From assembly GCA_032164245.1 (NCBI GenBank), contig JAVMKO010000006.1:2371001-2435000 (forward strand): a DNA stretch of 64,000 nucleotides. Direction: 5' to 3'. The notes below the pieces were generated by a model, which was given only the letters and a program-made list of their open reading frames with translations, did no database searches and was not told the origin of the DNA. A program made the position numbers and the translations under genes. This stretch comes from Sternotherus odoratus. Taxonomy: Eukaryota; Chordata; Testudines; Kinosternidae. This document shows, one piece after another, positions 43,301 through 56,358 of the stretch. Within the stretch, counting starts at the first letter, position 1, and every line of letters starts with the position of its first letter.

Positions 43301-43570
43301 AGCTCTGCAGATGAACTCCACTAAGGAGTCTGCAGTGAGAAGGGCCATAGAAATACTTCAATACCTGTTTTCTCTTGCAATGGGAAGTCTTTATGGCCAG
43401 CGTCTTCGTAGGGCGAGACAAACTGCACCGGGAGAAGAATAAGGGAGTCAGTGTATAATTCTGTTTTGTGCCTGCTCTCCAGGGTTATGCAGCTGTAGGA
43501 TGAGTAAGAGGGAGCTGTTAAAGGGGATGGAGGACTGTCATTCCATCCATGCATTCCTTAGTCGTGAATG

Positions 43571-44061
43571 ACTAAGGCCTGGGCTACATGACAGTTAGGT
43601 CAACAATTACGTCAGTGTCCAGTCTACAGCCTTGCTCCCGCCACTGTAAATGCCTTACTACATCAACATCATACCTCCTCCTCCACCAGAGGCGTCGGGC
43701 TTATGTCAATGTCGTTAGGGTGACACTGCAGGTGATTTACATTGGCTGTTGGGTGTCATTCTTGTCAATGCTGGAGCCATGAAATTGACAAGAAAGCCCT
43801 GGCTGTTACCCCAGGGCAAGTGGGGGACTCCAGTCAAACCCAGTTGTCCCCCTGGATCCTGGATCCCAGATGGGCTGTCCCTGGGTCCTGGAGGTGGGGA
43901 GCTGAGAGCCTGGGCTTTCAGCCCCATACACTGTCCCTTTTAAGTCAGTGGAAGCACTCCTTGTGAACGCGCACCACCGATAGAAGGTGGGTAGTGTGGA
44001 CATCAGCCAGCGTAGTAATTACTAACAATAGATTGACTTGAGTTTCTAGTGTAGACATGCC
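43571..44061. mobile_element. DNA-transposon MITE with TAGTGTAGACATG-type ends
   Basis: The left end 'aaggcctgggctacatgaca' and the right end 'tagtgtagacatgcccaagg' are imperfect inverted repeats of a family common in turtles ('ggcctggtctacact'). The interior has no transposase. Superfamily (probably hAT) and duplication not resolved. Confidence 0.6.
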
Positions 44062-44360
44062 CAAGGGTGAAGCTTGAGTTACTAACTGGAATTGCAGCCC
44101 CATATATCAAATGTAAAGAGCTCTGTTTTGAAGTCAGACATGGACCCATCTCCATTCTTCTCCCTCCCTGCTCCCAGTGCTGTCCCTTCCCCTCCGAACG
44201 TCTCCTCTGCACGTTGGTCAGTCTGCCCTTCCTTCCTGACCACTCCTGTTGAGCATGAACCCCGCCTGCAAACTCCGCATTGCCCTGCTGCTGCCTCTAG
44301 CTACATGCTCTATGCTGTTTGCCAACAGAGGGGCTTCCCCTTCCTGCTCTTCAATGGTGT

Positions 44361-45366
44361 CATAAGAACATAACATAAGAACATAAGAACGGCCATACTG
44401 GGTCAGACCAAAGGTCCATCTAGCCCAGCATCCTGTCTACCAACAGTGGCCAATGCCAGGTGCCCCGGAGTGAGTGAACCTAACAGGTATGATCGAGCGA
44501 TCTCTCTCCTGCCATCCATCACCCCCCTCTGACAGACAGAGGCTAGGGACACCATTCATTACCCATCCCGGCTAATAGCCATTTATGGACTTAGCCTCCA
44601 TGAATTTATCCAGCTCTCTTTAAAACCCTGTTATAGTCCTAGCCTTCACAGCCTCCTCAGGTAAGGAGTTCCACAGGTTGACTGTGTGCTGTGTGAAGAA
44701 GAACTTCCTTTTATTTGTTTTAAACCTGCTGCACGCCAATTTCATTGAATGGCCCCTAGTTCTTCTATTTTGGGAACAAGTAAATAACTTTTCCTTATTC
44801 ACTTCCTCCACTCCACTCATAATGTTATATACCTCTATCATATCCCCCCTTAGTCTCCTCTTTTCCAAGCTAAAAAGTCCTAGCCTCCTTAATCTCTCTT
44901 CATATGGGACCCGTTCCAAACCCCTAATCATTTTAGTTGCCCTTCTCTGAACCTTTTCTAGTGCCAGTATATCCTTTTTGAGATGAGGAGACCACATTTG
45001 TACGCAGTATTCAAGATGTGGGCGCACCATGGATTTGTATAAGGGCAATAAGATATTCTCCGACTTATTCTCTATCCCTTTTTTAATGATTCCTAACATC
45101 CTGTTTGCTTTTTTGACTGCCGCTGCACACTGCGTGGATGCCTTCAGAGAACTATCCACAATGACTCCCAGGTCTTTTTCCTGATTGGTTGTAGCTAAAT
45201 TAGCCCCCATCATATTGTATGTATAGTTGGGGTTATTTTTTCCAATGTGCATTACTTTACATTTATCCACATTAAATTTCATTTGCCATTTTGTTGCCCA
45301 ATCACTTAGTTTAGTAAGATCTTTTTGAAGTTCTTCACAGTCTGCTTTGGTCCTTACTACTTTGAG
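44361..45366 (-). mobile_element. CR1 LINE, young copy, about 1 kb
   Basis: The antisense element runs from its 3' terminal repeats (cataagaacataacataaga at 44361) to about 45366, where CR1 similarity stops. It is better preserved than the other CR1 copies here. Confidence 0.92.
44620..45282 (-). pseudogene. CR1 ORF2, C-terminal 220 codons
   Basis: This open frame encodes the C-terminal part of a CR1 reverse transcriptase: MKFNVDKCKVMHIGKNNPNY, then VIVDSSLKAS, LEYCVQMWSPHL, VQRRATKMIRGL and FFTQHTVNLWNSLPEE. The catalytic RT core and endonuclease are absent because of 5' truncation. The frame ends at ITGF, earlier than the family's usual C-terminus by my recollection. No host function is implied. 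Confidence 0.9.
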
Positions 45367-45972
45367 TCAGCACCCATTTCCTTATGCTGCCGTGATGCAG
45401 GAGCTGCATGGGTAGGAGCAGACGTTATTGGCTGAATCCCACAATTAATAAACATGGTGTCTTACCTCTGACCTGTGCGATTCGGCCCCGAACTCTGAGC
45501 AGCACTACCCATGTTACGAGAGTTGATCTAAACAGTCCTTGTGTGTGGCTTTCCAGTGACAAACAGTGCTCCCCCAATCCTCCGACAGTTACCCCACTGT
45601 CTTGGTTCCTGAGCTTCCAGGCCCCCTAGGCACCTTACTTGCAGCCAGGAGAGAGAGCTCCAGTCTCCTATTCCCTGCCTGGTCCTCCTCCTTCTGACCA
45701 TGAGTCAGGGCCTTTCTAACACCCACACACACACACATACACACACCCCGCCACCCCAGCTTCCTGCCTCAGCTGTGCTCAATCAGCCCCTGCTAGCTCT
45801 GTGAGTGCCTGCTCATTAGGGCTTCCAGCTGAGCTCTCTTGCTGGATACTACCAGCCCCAGCTCCTGGGCCTCCTGCCAGGAAGCAGGGTTTAACTCACA
45901 GAGGCAGGGCATTCTAGGGGTTTTACCCTTGCCCTGCCATGGATGGTTACAGGAAAGGTTACAAGCGTGGCA
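45367..45972. other. Intergenic DNA with CA-rich simple repeat
   Basis: A short (CA)n tract lies at 45721-45747. No gene is seen. It lies downstream of the FSIP2-like exon on its strand, but I find no further FSIP2 exon. Confidence 0.35.
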
Positions 45973-48900
45973 TTACAAAACAAAATGGAGTTTACAAGTT
46001 GACACAGACATATCCCCCAAACCGCCAATCTCATTCTGTTTACTTCCTTCCTTTGGTTTAACATCCAGCTGTCCTGACACATTCAGAGAGGGATGTCTTT
46101 CTTTTTTTCTCTGTTCTTTAGCTCCACTAGTTGCAGCTGTAGGACTCTTCCCAGCCATTGACAGTCTTCTCAGGTCTGTTATATTCAGTCCAGTGTAAGC
46201 ATAGCATGCTTTTTTCAGCTCCTCAAGAGGCTCTGTTTTTATGAAAATAACTGCCAAATGTTCTGCCATGATGTCCGGATCTATTTGTAATGCTTTGTTT
46301 CCCATATAAGGGATCATTTTAATGGGTAGCCTGGTTTCTGTTGGTTGCTCATTTGCATTTTCATCTCTGAGTGAACATTCCGGCACAGGCAATGTCTGAA
46401 GGGAAACTTGTGCATGGACTCTGTCAACAATTCTGTCAAGTGCTATAGCACTCTGACTGACCATCGGTGAATTGTCTTTAAAAGCAAGTGCTAGATTGCA
46501 ATTAGAGATTTCATTAATTATTATGCTAGCTACTTGTTGAGGAAAATTTGTTCTGGAACTTGTTACATTATCATAAAAGTCTTGCTGAGATCCAGATTTT
46601 TGAAGGACATTACTGTAAATAGCATGAACTACTTGATTAAGAGTCTCGTGGTGTTCTGGATTTGCCATATCACCTGCTGCTTCCACAAGACTAATTTTAT
46701 TTTTGGACATTAGTTTTTCCATGGACTGTGTCAGCTTCCCAGCAACTTCATTCACTTCAGTCTTTGATAAACTTCTTTTTTCTGGGCTTTTGCTGTGAGT
46801 TGACTTTAAGATTTTAGACAAGAATCTGCTTAATATTTCTTCCACAAACATCACTGGTAACACAGGGATAGGTGATGCTGAAGGATGTTTTGGTGTCTCT
46901 ACATTGGTAAGAATCTTTTTAACAATATGGACAGCCTCCAGCATTAAAGGTGAACTGGATAGTGGCTCTTCCTCTGAAATGGACTGAAAGTCATGTTTAG
47001 AAGTAGCACTTATCATTAAAGACTCTATTCTGTTAGCTAAAATGTCATTCTTGTTTGTTAGATCTTTGTGGATAGAAATGTCAGAGTCAGATTGTTTCAA
47101 AATGCATGTATAAACAGAATTGCCAACGTCTCCAGTAGCTTTGCTGTCTTCTTCTTCTTCATTGATATTTTCACTGATTTTTATCCGATTTTTTGAAAGG
47201 AGCACTGGCGGTGAATTCATTATTTTGGAAATGATATCCTTTACTGAAGAAATATTTTGTGCATCTAAGTCCACAATGGGAAATATGGACAGGAGTTTAT
47301 TTAAAAGTTTATATAAAAGTTCTTCTATCATGAGAGAAGATAATTCACTAATATCTGGTGTTACGGGATTTGTGTGAGCCGAGGGTTCGGTGAGATCTCT
47401 CAGCATATCTACGACAATGTTGTCAGCTTCAGCACATTGGTGCGGTGCTAAACCTCCAGAAAAAAAGGTCTGCAATTGATTCTCTGAGATCTCTCTTAAT
47501 ACCAAGTCTGCTATTGCTTCAGAATGAATTGTGCAGCCACTTTTTAAACGCTTCTGTATTGTTAATTGGGATCCAAACTGTGGCAAAAGCTTATCATAGA
47601 CTGTTTCTACAACTGTTTGACTGATTGCATTGTCATCTTGATGCAAACATTTAACATAATGAAAAATCAAATTCTGAGCTTTAGAGATTTCTGTCATAAC
47701 CTTACTTACTAGCTTCATGTGAATAAAGTCAAATTCTGCAATTTGACTTTCCATTTCTACAGAGGAAGACATGTTGGAGTGGTCACAGAGAATTTTAGAT
47801 AACAGTTTGGTAATTATATCATCTAAAAATCCACATACCCTAATAGAATGTGTGGTGGAAGTCTGGCATTGTGTGCTGAGTTTGTTAGCTTTCTGTAAAA
47901 CCACTTCAGCAATTAACCCAGATTCTAGAGGCTTAAATATAGTAGATGATGATGCTTTTGCCAATGATCCCTGAAATTGGTCATCAATAATTTCTCTCCT
48001 TACTGAAGTAGCTAATGTTTCTACTGAAGCACTGTGATCACTTTTTATGTCTGTATAATCTGAGGCTTCAGAACCATGTTCTTTCAAAATGTCACCTAAA
48101 CTGGAATGAATAATTCTAGTAGCCAATGTGCTAACCTGTGGTGGGGGGATGGGACTGTCCAACAGTGGCAGCTCCTTGACTTGAGATTTTGAACACTCGT
48201 TTAACATTGAATCAATTACATTTGTCATCACAGGAGAAGGATCAGTGTCAGCTGTCTTTCTGTCCTGAGTGTCTGTCCTTTGAGAAGAAGTGATTAATTT
48301 GCTGATTAGTTCACTACACATTTCTTTCAAAAAAAACCCAGCAGAATTAATACCATCCTGTGACTGTGTTGCCTGAGTCTCAGTTTCACATGATGGCACG
48401 AACTCATCATTTTCTTCATGCACTGGCCTATGCATAGCTTCCCCTTTGGGAGGTTTCTTTATGCCTATTTTACACACTGACTTTTGTGCAAATTGTCTTC
48501 CAATTGGGGGAACAGTCTTCCTGGAGCTAAGTGTTCTTATTGTTTCCAGTGTTGGTCTAGAAGATCTTGGTTTGGAAGCTGTGGTGTAGAAAAGAGACTT
48601 TCTGATTCTCTCTGATGCAGTGAGAGCATCCCATTGAGAGAATTGGTGACACTGGATAGTTGGAAGATTATGTGGAATTTCCTTTTCCATTTCTGTTTTT
48701 TCCTGTGAATTAATCACCATGCCAGGAACACCGATAGGTGGAAAGGTTTCTCTTAAGTCAACTTTTAATTTTTTAGCAAACTTTTTCATTCCTTCTGACA
48801 CTGTAACACCCTGACTATGAATTTTATTATTTCCAAATGCTCCTCCAGGTTTTTTCATATGAAGATTTCTAAACTTTGATTCCGAAGTAACTTCCGTCCG

Positions 48901-49514
48901 ATTTTGACTGTATTGCTCTAATATCGTACCAGTTATCTCACTTGCCATGATGTCTTCTTCAAAGACGTCATTAAATGGAGATGTTTCTCTTTGGCTGATT
49001 TCTTTTTCAGGTTTCCACACGGTTTCCAGAATTTTGGTAACTTTTACCCTCATAAAAACGTCCTTGACAACATTCTCAGCCACCTGTAGCATCTTGAAGT
49101 TGTCAATACCATTTACTTCCATTCCTCTTTGCTGCTCAAATAATCTGTTGAACATCCCTTCTGTACGAAGACTTTGGTTTAAGGCTCAAGAAATAGCCCC
49201 ACCATTCAGACATTTTTGGGGGTTGGCATCTTTTGTTTTGGAATCAGGTTTAAAATAAGTGTGGCTAAATGGAAACGTCTCTGTTTTGAAGTTATTTGTG
49301 GGAAACTTAGATATAGCTCCCATGCTCATGACCTCCCTGTGCAAATTAGAAATATTTTCAGTCTGAAATTGAGGTGTTATTGCTGGTTTTCCCTTGTTAA
49401 TATTTTCTTTGTGGAACTCACTTTCTAGAGACACCTTGTCAGAGGTGTGAAAGGTGATTTTTCAGCCAGCATTATATTCTGAATTTTACCATTCAGGTCT
49501 TCAGTTCCTTTCTT
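45973..49514 (-). pseudogene. FSIP2: FSIP2-like large exon, probably pseudogenic
   Basis: The minus strand carries about 3.5 kb of exon-like sequence. An acceptor (cacatttgcttgtgttgcag) precedes 49514. The first frame reads KKGTEDLNGKIQNIMLAEKS, then shifts by one base near 49465 into VSLESEFHKENINK, meets a TGA at 49186-49188, and is then open for 1,060 codons to 45973. Acidic helical repeats such as LMIEELLYKLLNKLLSI and MFVEEILSRFLSKILKS recur, and near the end come HLAVIFIKTEPLEELKKA and SGQLDVKPKE. These match my memory of fibrous sheath-interacting protein 2, a giant sperm-flagellum protein of about 7,000 residues in human, made from very large exons and thought to bind AKAP4. A possible donor (gtaaac) at 46043 would end the exon. 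Only one fragment is present, with one stop and a frameshift, so I infer a partial duplicate pseudogene or a damaged paralogue. Confidence 0.65.
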
Positions 49515-49931
49515 CTGCAACACAAGCAAATGTGAAAGGACATGTTAGTATATTCATTTACTCCAGTCTTCTTCCACCCGGTATAAACTACTTACTGTAT
49601 CTGATTAGAACATTTAGGATGGACAGTAACAGCTGTGACATCTATGAACAGCTAGTTTAGAAAAGGGCTCGCCAGTGAAAGACCAGCTAGGAGCACATTG
49701 CTTCCTCTGGAGCTCCGAAGGTCTGGCAGGTGTTCCAGCCTCCTTTATCTTCCAAAGAGTCTAGGGAAAATCCTGCCCCCACTGGAGTCCATGGGACTTG
49801 TGCCATTAACATCAACAGAGCCATCAAGAAGGCATTCATTCACAAGTAAAGTAATCCTGTCTTCATCCTTTTACCCCAAGATATAAATCAGTAATTAGCC
49901 TTCTGATCTGACCGAATCCCAAAATTCAGAG

Positions 49932-50648
49932 CAGTGGCTGCCAAACCTTCGAGACTACTGTACCCCTTTCAGGAATCTGATTTATCTTGAGCACCCTCAA
50001 GTTTCAACTCACTCAAAACCTACTTGCTTACAAAAATCAGACAAAAAACACAAAAGTGATACAGCATTCTTACTTTCTCATTTTTACCATATAATTTTAA
50101 AATAAATCAGTTGGAACATAAATATGTATTTACATTTCAGTGTATAGTGTCTAGAGCAGTGTAGCAGGGTGCTGCTGCAGAGGCACCTAATTAGCCCCTG
50201 CTCAGCAAGTCCTAATCAGGAGAGAGAGGTTGGAGCTGGGGAGAGCTCAATGCCTGCGCTGTGGATTGGCTGCACCTGCTGGCTTAATGGCTAGGAGCCA
50301 GAAGGCAGGGCGGGGGGAGAATGGCCAAGGTAAGGTCAGTCTCTTAGCTGAGGGCTGCTGTGGTTGCAAAAGGAGCCAAGTAAGCTGACAAGTCTGTATC
50401 TAGCTTAACACTGGTGGTGGGCACTGCTTTTGTAAATAAAAAGACACAGGTGCTGCACAGTTGAAGCCTCTCAGAGCCTTATTTGGGCAGCCAGCAGACC
50501 CTGTTACAAGCAGTATAAACAAGCCATTGTCTGTATGAAATTTTTGTGTAGTGCTTTTTATGTAGCCTGTTGTAAAGCTAGGCAAATATCTAGATGACAT
50601 GATATACCCCCTGGAAGACCTCTACATATCCCTGGTTGAGAACCACTG
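49932..50648. mobile_element. hAT-type element carrying a nested LTR
   Basis: The left end 'cagtggctgccaaacc' and the right end 'ggttgagaaccactg' are hAT-type TIRs (CAGTGG...CCACTG). The interior shares blocks with 34136-34407 and 55458-55770. A 349-bp LTR (50160-50508) sits inside it. A target duplication is not evident. Confidence 0.7.
50160..50508 (+). mobile_element. Solo LTR, 349 bp
   Basis: Starts TGTAGCAGGGT and ends ACCCTGTTACA, an 11-base inverted repeat with one mismatch. A perfect 5-bp duplication AGCAG lies at 50155-50159 and 50509-50513. An AATAAA lies near 50437. Ends of this form (TGTARC-GGG) resemble the 523-1226 LTR, suggesting related Gypsy-type families. Confidence 0.88.
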
Positions 50649-52318
50649 CCATTAGAGGGAGATGTAGAAGAAACCACCACCATTCTCAGCTGATGACATG
50701 ACATATTAAGCTAGGCTATCTTGGCCTATATAGTATCACCTCCCATATCCTACCTGTGATGTTACACTTCAGATTTAGACAATCCTCTACAATGATGGCT
50801 AGTGGAAGACAGGAAGGAACTTGTGTTTCAGCTGCCGAAGGGAGGAGGCAAGAGACTTCTAGGAATCATGATACTGCAAGAGGCTGAAAAAGTAAACTGG
50901 GCTACAGACTTGGCCTTCCTCCTGTGGTCTGAATAATACCGGATGTAGGGGCTTCCCAGTGAGGCCAAACCAGAGGAGGGTGCTGAATGAAGTCACCACA
51001 TGTGATTTTTAAGTCTCCTAACCAAGGCAAGAAAGGGAACAGATCTTATCAGTTTGGGTTAGTTTATTCCAGGAGGTGCCCAGGTGGACCTCCTAATATA
51101 TCCCAGATGATACTAGAGTCAACTCAAACATCTCCTGGAACAGCAGCATCAACAGAAGGAACATTAGAAGAAAAACTGATCAGATCCAATCAATGGATAT
51201 GCAATGTCCCCTGGTACCAAAGGATTCAATCTCTTCTCTTTATCAGAGACACAAAAATCCAGAAAATTGGCAGCACTGCAAGGGCTAGATACACTCTTTG
51301 TACTGGGGAAGACAGAACCATGATTTCTGAGCAGCTTCTTTGATACACGTCTGTACAAAGTTTCTTTGGAGAGCAAGGTTCCTTTGGCACCAACTGGACC
51401 ACAGAGCTTCTCTTCCTTTTTCCCACATACTTGAGGGTCGGGGACAGAGGACACAGGCCACCTGGAAATTCAGGTTTAACTCCACTGCCGATATGGCACT
51501 AGTGGCAGAGCAAGGGTCAACAAATACCTTTAAGGCCAAGAACACGCAGTGCACCAGCATGTTGACAGTAACAGCCGAAGCAGACACGGAAGCAGCATAG
51601 GCTCAGCAGTAGCATTAACCAACAATGCCTTTGTAGTATTCCATGCCAATGTTACCATCACTGATCCTTTGCTGTGATTCCAGAGGGTGGTGCTGGTCCC
51701 AGCAGAGTTCAAGTGGGCTTCCAGAGGAGGACCTTGGCCCTGAACAATTCCCAGACCTGTAGCCTCATCCAGGCATAGACTACATTAGATAGAGTTTTAG
51801 AGGTACAAAAAACTTTCCTTCTGGAAGCACAGGCAGCTACACAATTTTGAGTTCTAGCAACAATGCCCTCAGCTTTCAATGGCAAAATTTTACCAGTCCC
51901 CCAAGCAAATTAAGCCCTCGATCACCAAAATGTTGGTGTGGAGGCAGAAGTACCTGTACAGATATAAGCAGCCCACCAGCAATGAGCCACCAATGCAGCT
52001 GTGACCTCTCTGGTCCAGGAGTCAGTGACCAGCAGTTCTGTATAGGCATGGCTCCAGTTCAGCCTTGTCCTTCTGTATGGATGTCTTTCCTGAATTTCTC
52101 AGCATGGACAGGGAGAAACATATGTGGGTACAATTTTCTGGGAGGAATGATAGCATCTCATCAATACAATACAAAAATATCACACAGCTGTAGACTAACA
52201 GTTGGGGCCTTTGGCAGCCAGGGAGTAGGGACTGGGGATTGTAGCATAAAGTATATTATTTGGACTTTTTCAAAAAGTAATCAGCAGTGAAATAGTTTAT
52301 TCATACTGCCAATGAAAC
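50649..52318. other. Intergenic DNA, nothing recognised
   Basis: No gene or named repeat. The 147-codon plus frame at 51847-52290 and the overlapping frames at 51164-51600 have no known domain and are open on several frames at once. Confidence 0.3.
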
Positions 52319-52330
52319 TGACCTAAACTC

Positions 52331-52450
52331 TGCTTGCATCCGACGAAGTGGGTATTAGCCCATGAAAGCTTATGCTTCGATACTTTATAGTTAGTCTTTA
52401 AGGTGCCACAGGACTTTATTCCAGACTAACACGGCTACCTCTCTGATTCT
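52331..52450 (+). mobile_element. Penelope-like 3' tail with 12-bp duplication
   Basis: The 120-base tail ('gcatccgacgaagtgggtat...agactaacacggctacctc') is flanked by TGACCTAAACTC at 52319-52330 and 52451-52462. It is a clean, 5'-truncated insertion. Confidence 0.88.
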
Positions 52451-52462
52451 TGACCTAAACTC

Positions 52463-55449
52463 AAATTTTACAACAACTCATGGAAATGGATAGGGAAGTT
52501 CACACCACAAAGAGCTATTGTTTCAGGCTATGTGTATGCTCAGGAAGACAATGCATCAGTTCACACTCAGTTCAGGTTTTCTTCTAACTGTACAGGTTAG
52601 ACTTGTCTAAAAAAAATTAGATGCTTCAGCACAATTCTGCAACAAATTCCAAGACCTCAGAACTCAAGGCCATGCCTGATCCACATACTCCTCCCTCTCA
52701 CAGCTAAGCTTGCAGATATTTTAATCTTTCTAAACACTGGCATGAATATTATCATGTTCACAGTCTATCATAAGAAGTTTTAATAATTCTGCATAGGAAA
52801 ATGTGCAGCTCACCATGCTTGTGTGTGGAAAAAACATCAGTTACAGGATCCTAAAAATATAAAACTAGGCACATTCATCAGCTTTTAAATGGAAGTGAAA
52901 ATTTTGAAAGCTTTGGTTTTATGAGAAAAAGAACACATTGGGCTAGATTGTCATCTGGTGTGAAGTGGCATGGCTCACTGAATTCAATGGAGCTAAGTTG
53001 ATTTACACCAGATGAGGATCTGGATCACTTAAAAAAATAAAAGATCTAGAAATATATTTTGTGAGAGCTGTGAGGGAAGATCTCCTCCAGCCAGAATCAG
53101 GACTCATGATTTCTTTATGCCGCCACAGAAGCATAAAAGCATCATGTTGGGATGGAAATTCTCCCCATAAGTAATTTTCAAATTATCCAAACAGATTCCA
53201 TCCTTTACTCCCCTAATAAAAAAAAGAATAAGAGAATGGCTTAAGTGGGTCCATGCAAATTTTCAGGCTTTTCTCCTGCAAATTTTACAAAAGCCCAGAA
53301 ATCAGGCTTAGAAGAGGAACAGCCTTACAATCCTAACTATGGCACTGCTGACTTTAGGATTGGTATCGTTTTATGCTTGCTGACTAGTGGCTTTATAGTA
53401 GAGTACTATTGCTGAACACACATTTATATTACAGTGTATTTTAATAGCTCTTTTGAAGAAAAGCACTGTAAGGCTTATATGATATAGCCCTGTAAAAATG
53501 CAGTATATGATTAATTACAGCCATTACAATAGATTAAGAATATAGGGGGCAAACAAACAGCAGCAGTATATTTCACTTACTACTATGGACCAGATAACAA
53601 CTAGAAATTAATGAGACAAGTCCCATTTTCATGTTTTTTTCACATGGAACAGTTAGAAATGTAAAAGCAATCATAATCTCATACCTCTTCCTTTAAGAGA
53701 GCAAAACCATCCCACTTTCATGTTAAGTGACTATGCTCACTCAATCATTTTTTTTAAATCAACAAAATATTTTAGTTGAGAAGTTTGTCTTCCTGTTACA
53801 GATGAAAATAGCACACTAATCTATTTTTAACTATTTGAATCTTATTGCACAGCAAACAATATTTTGTTGAGATTTTACAGATAATGAATTTTTCACAAAT
53901 CCAATAAATCTGATTTAAAAACTCTGACCCCAATCCTGCAGAGAACTCCATGAAGAGGATCCTAGGAATTTCAAACAGATATTTATTCATAGCAACCTAC
54001 AAAAATACAAGGATGAGAGAAAAATCAAAGCCTTTCATATCAGGAAGAACCCTTAACCATGGGTACCTGAAATTCATGTCTGTTCTCTTCATCCTCCAAC
54101 CTTCTATAATCATGCCCACAGAAGTTAATGGGAAAGTCTTCTGGACATGGCTCATTATGTGTACCACTGCTTTAAAAAGGGAGTCCCACAAGAACATTTA
54201 CCCTGCCTGTCGATTCAAGATGGGGCATCATGTTTCAGTAGGCAAGTATAAGAATCTGTACCCCAAAAGTAAATTACAATTAGCATCAATGATTACTCTG
54301 ACAAAAATCTACTTTTCAAGAGAAATTTAAACAGAGGGCAATGCAATTTGTTTTAACTTCCAACAAAGTTTCTGAATTCTACTTTTTAAACTGTTCAGCA
54401 TAAGAATGTGCAATATTTTCATGATCTCATTACCTCCTGTTTTCTTATCCATTAGCGAAACCTCTCAGCTAGCAAGAGGGGAAACCTACATTTTATTCTG
54501 ACACAAAGTCTGGCAACATGTTAAAGGTTATAGTTCGATGTTCTAGACTTATTGTTCTAGGTACTTATTGACTGAAAATACCAGCTGATACTCTGAGCAA
54601 CTGGTAGTGCTAGTGCCTATATGAACAAAAGCAGATGGACTATTCAATTGTAGTATGCAGAGACTATTTTTAAATTAAAGAGACCTTGCTCCCTAGAAAA
54701 CCAAGAATACCCAATGTTATTAGATAAGGGACAGTGAGGTGAGAAGATGAGACCTATTAACTTCCAAAATCTTGAGGAAGATGGTCAACAGAAACAATGA
54801 GTTTCATTTACTAATTGGAAGTACTACGTCTGTTTAATACGTCAGTTTTAAATGCAAAACATGTTTTGGTAAACATACTTTTTTCTTACTTCATCCATTA
54901 AAGATAGTGTTCTTTAAGAAATTCTAGGATGTTTTTGTGCATTTAATTGAATTCCAATTTCCATTCAAATGCAGCTTGACACAAATTGTGAGTATTACAT
55001 CATTGAGGATAGAAGAAATCTATCATTTGCCATTTTCTGATGTGATATAAAATGTGAAAATTAAGAATCTCAATAAGTGTATGTTAAACCATATACTTGC
55101 TTAAACATACAGACAGTGTATCCTCCTGGTTAGCAAAAAGTATAGAATTTAGCATAAAGGCTGTATTTAGTTGTCAGTCAACATGTTTTAATGGTTACCA
55201 ACTAATGAGAATCAAACTGTGTCTAGGCAAATAACTAAAATAGAAATGCAAAACAAGATTAAAATCACTTATTTAAATCAGTCCATCATAGTACAAACAA
55301 AAAAGGGAACACAGGAAACAATGAAATCATACCGATCACCAGAAGAGCAGTGATCATAGCACAACAGCCACTGTCTTTTTTGTAGATACTGCAGAGAAGA
55401 ACATTAAGGAAGGGCTTGAAAGACAACAAAGTGGCTTGGAACAAGAGTG
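52463..55449. other. AT-rich intergenic DNA with one old palindromic repeat
   Basis: At about 52938-53030 'ggctagattgtcatctggtg' and 'tacaccagatgaggatctgg' flank 'attcaatgg', a decayed palindromic repeat widespread in amniotes. The 126-codon plus frame at 53950-54330 has no domain I recognise. Nothing else stands out. Confidence 0.35.
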
Positions 55450-55457
55450 GTCTAGGC

Positions 55458-55770
55458 CAGGAGTTCTCAAACAGGAGTAGATACTTTACGGGTTCACCGA
55501 GATCTTTCATGGGTATATCAATTAATCTGGATATTTGTCTATTTACAAGTTACATAAAAAACACTTGCAAAGTCAGTACAAACTAAAATTTCATATAGAC
55601 AGAATGAGAAAGTAATCAAATTTTCAGTAATAGTATGCTGTGACATTTTTGTATTTTTATGTCTGATTTTGTAAGCAAGTAGGTTTTAGGCGAGGTGCAC
55701 CTTTGGGGTACACAAGACAAGTCAGACTCTTGACAGAGATACAGTTGTCTGGAAAGGTTGAGAACCACTG
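55458..55770. mobile_element. hAT-type MITE, 313 bp
   Basis: TIRs CAGGAGTTCTCAAAC and GGTTGAGAACCACTG (inverted) flank a body that is the reverse complement of the 34136 and 49932 elements. The flanks GTCTAGGC (55450-55457) and TTTTAGGC (55771-55778) are a diverged 8-bp duplication. No transposase frame. Confidence 0.8.
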
Positions 55771-56358
55771 TTTTAGGCCTGTCCTCAGCTGGCCAAGAAT
55801 TAAGGTGAAAACAGGCTTAATGAAGATGGGGAGTAGAAGGAACAAGAAGATGCTGATCTTCAGTCCCCATCCTCACAGGCCTAGGATAAGAGGAATCTGG
55901 AGGATTCAAAAGAGGTCACTGTACCTCCTCCTCCACTTGCTCTGCTGCTGAACACAAGAAATGTGAGTGGAGGTTTGCCTATAAACCTGATAGTAAGAAA
56001 AGAAGCAACAGTATTATATAGACCTGGTTCACATATTAAAAGGGGGGGCAGGGTTTGCGAGTCATATATGGGCTAAGCTTTCTAAAAAAGCAAAACCTTA
56101 AATTATTCAAAAGTTAATGGTATTGCACATACATAATTAGAAAGTGTTCCTACTTGCTTTTGATAATCAGAATTTTGCCAAGGTTGATTTAAAGGCTTCT
56201 TATCCATTGTATATATTACAGCAGCACTGAAAAGTCCCAGTCAATCAGATCAGAACCCCCTTATTTCAGGCATTATAAAAACATGAAGGATGGTCCCTGC
56301 TCAATGAGTTTACAAAGCAAATAACCAAGGCCAACCCAAAATGAATTAAGGCAGGCAA

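Noticed and set aside
50160..50508. The AATAAA near 50437 as a host gene polyadenylation site for the FSIP2-like exon
   Set aside because: It is in the plus orientation inside a solo LTR, opposite to the FSIP2-like strand.
51847..52290. 147-codon plus-strand frame
   Set aside because: No known domain, no splice or promoter signal, and it is overlapped by AT-rich non-coding DNA.
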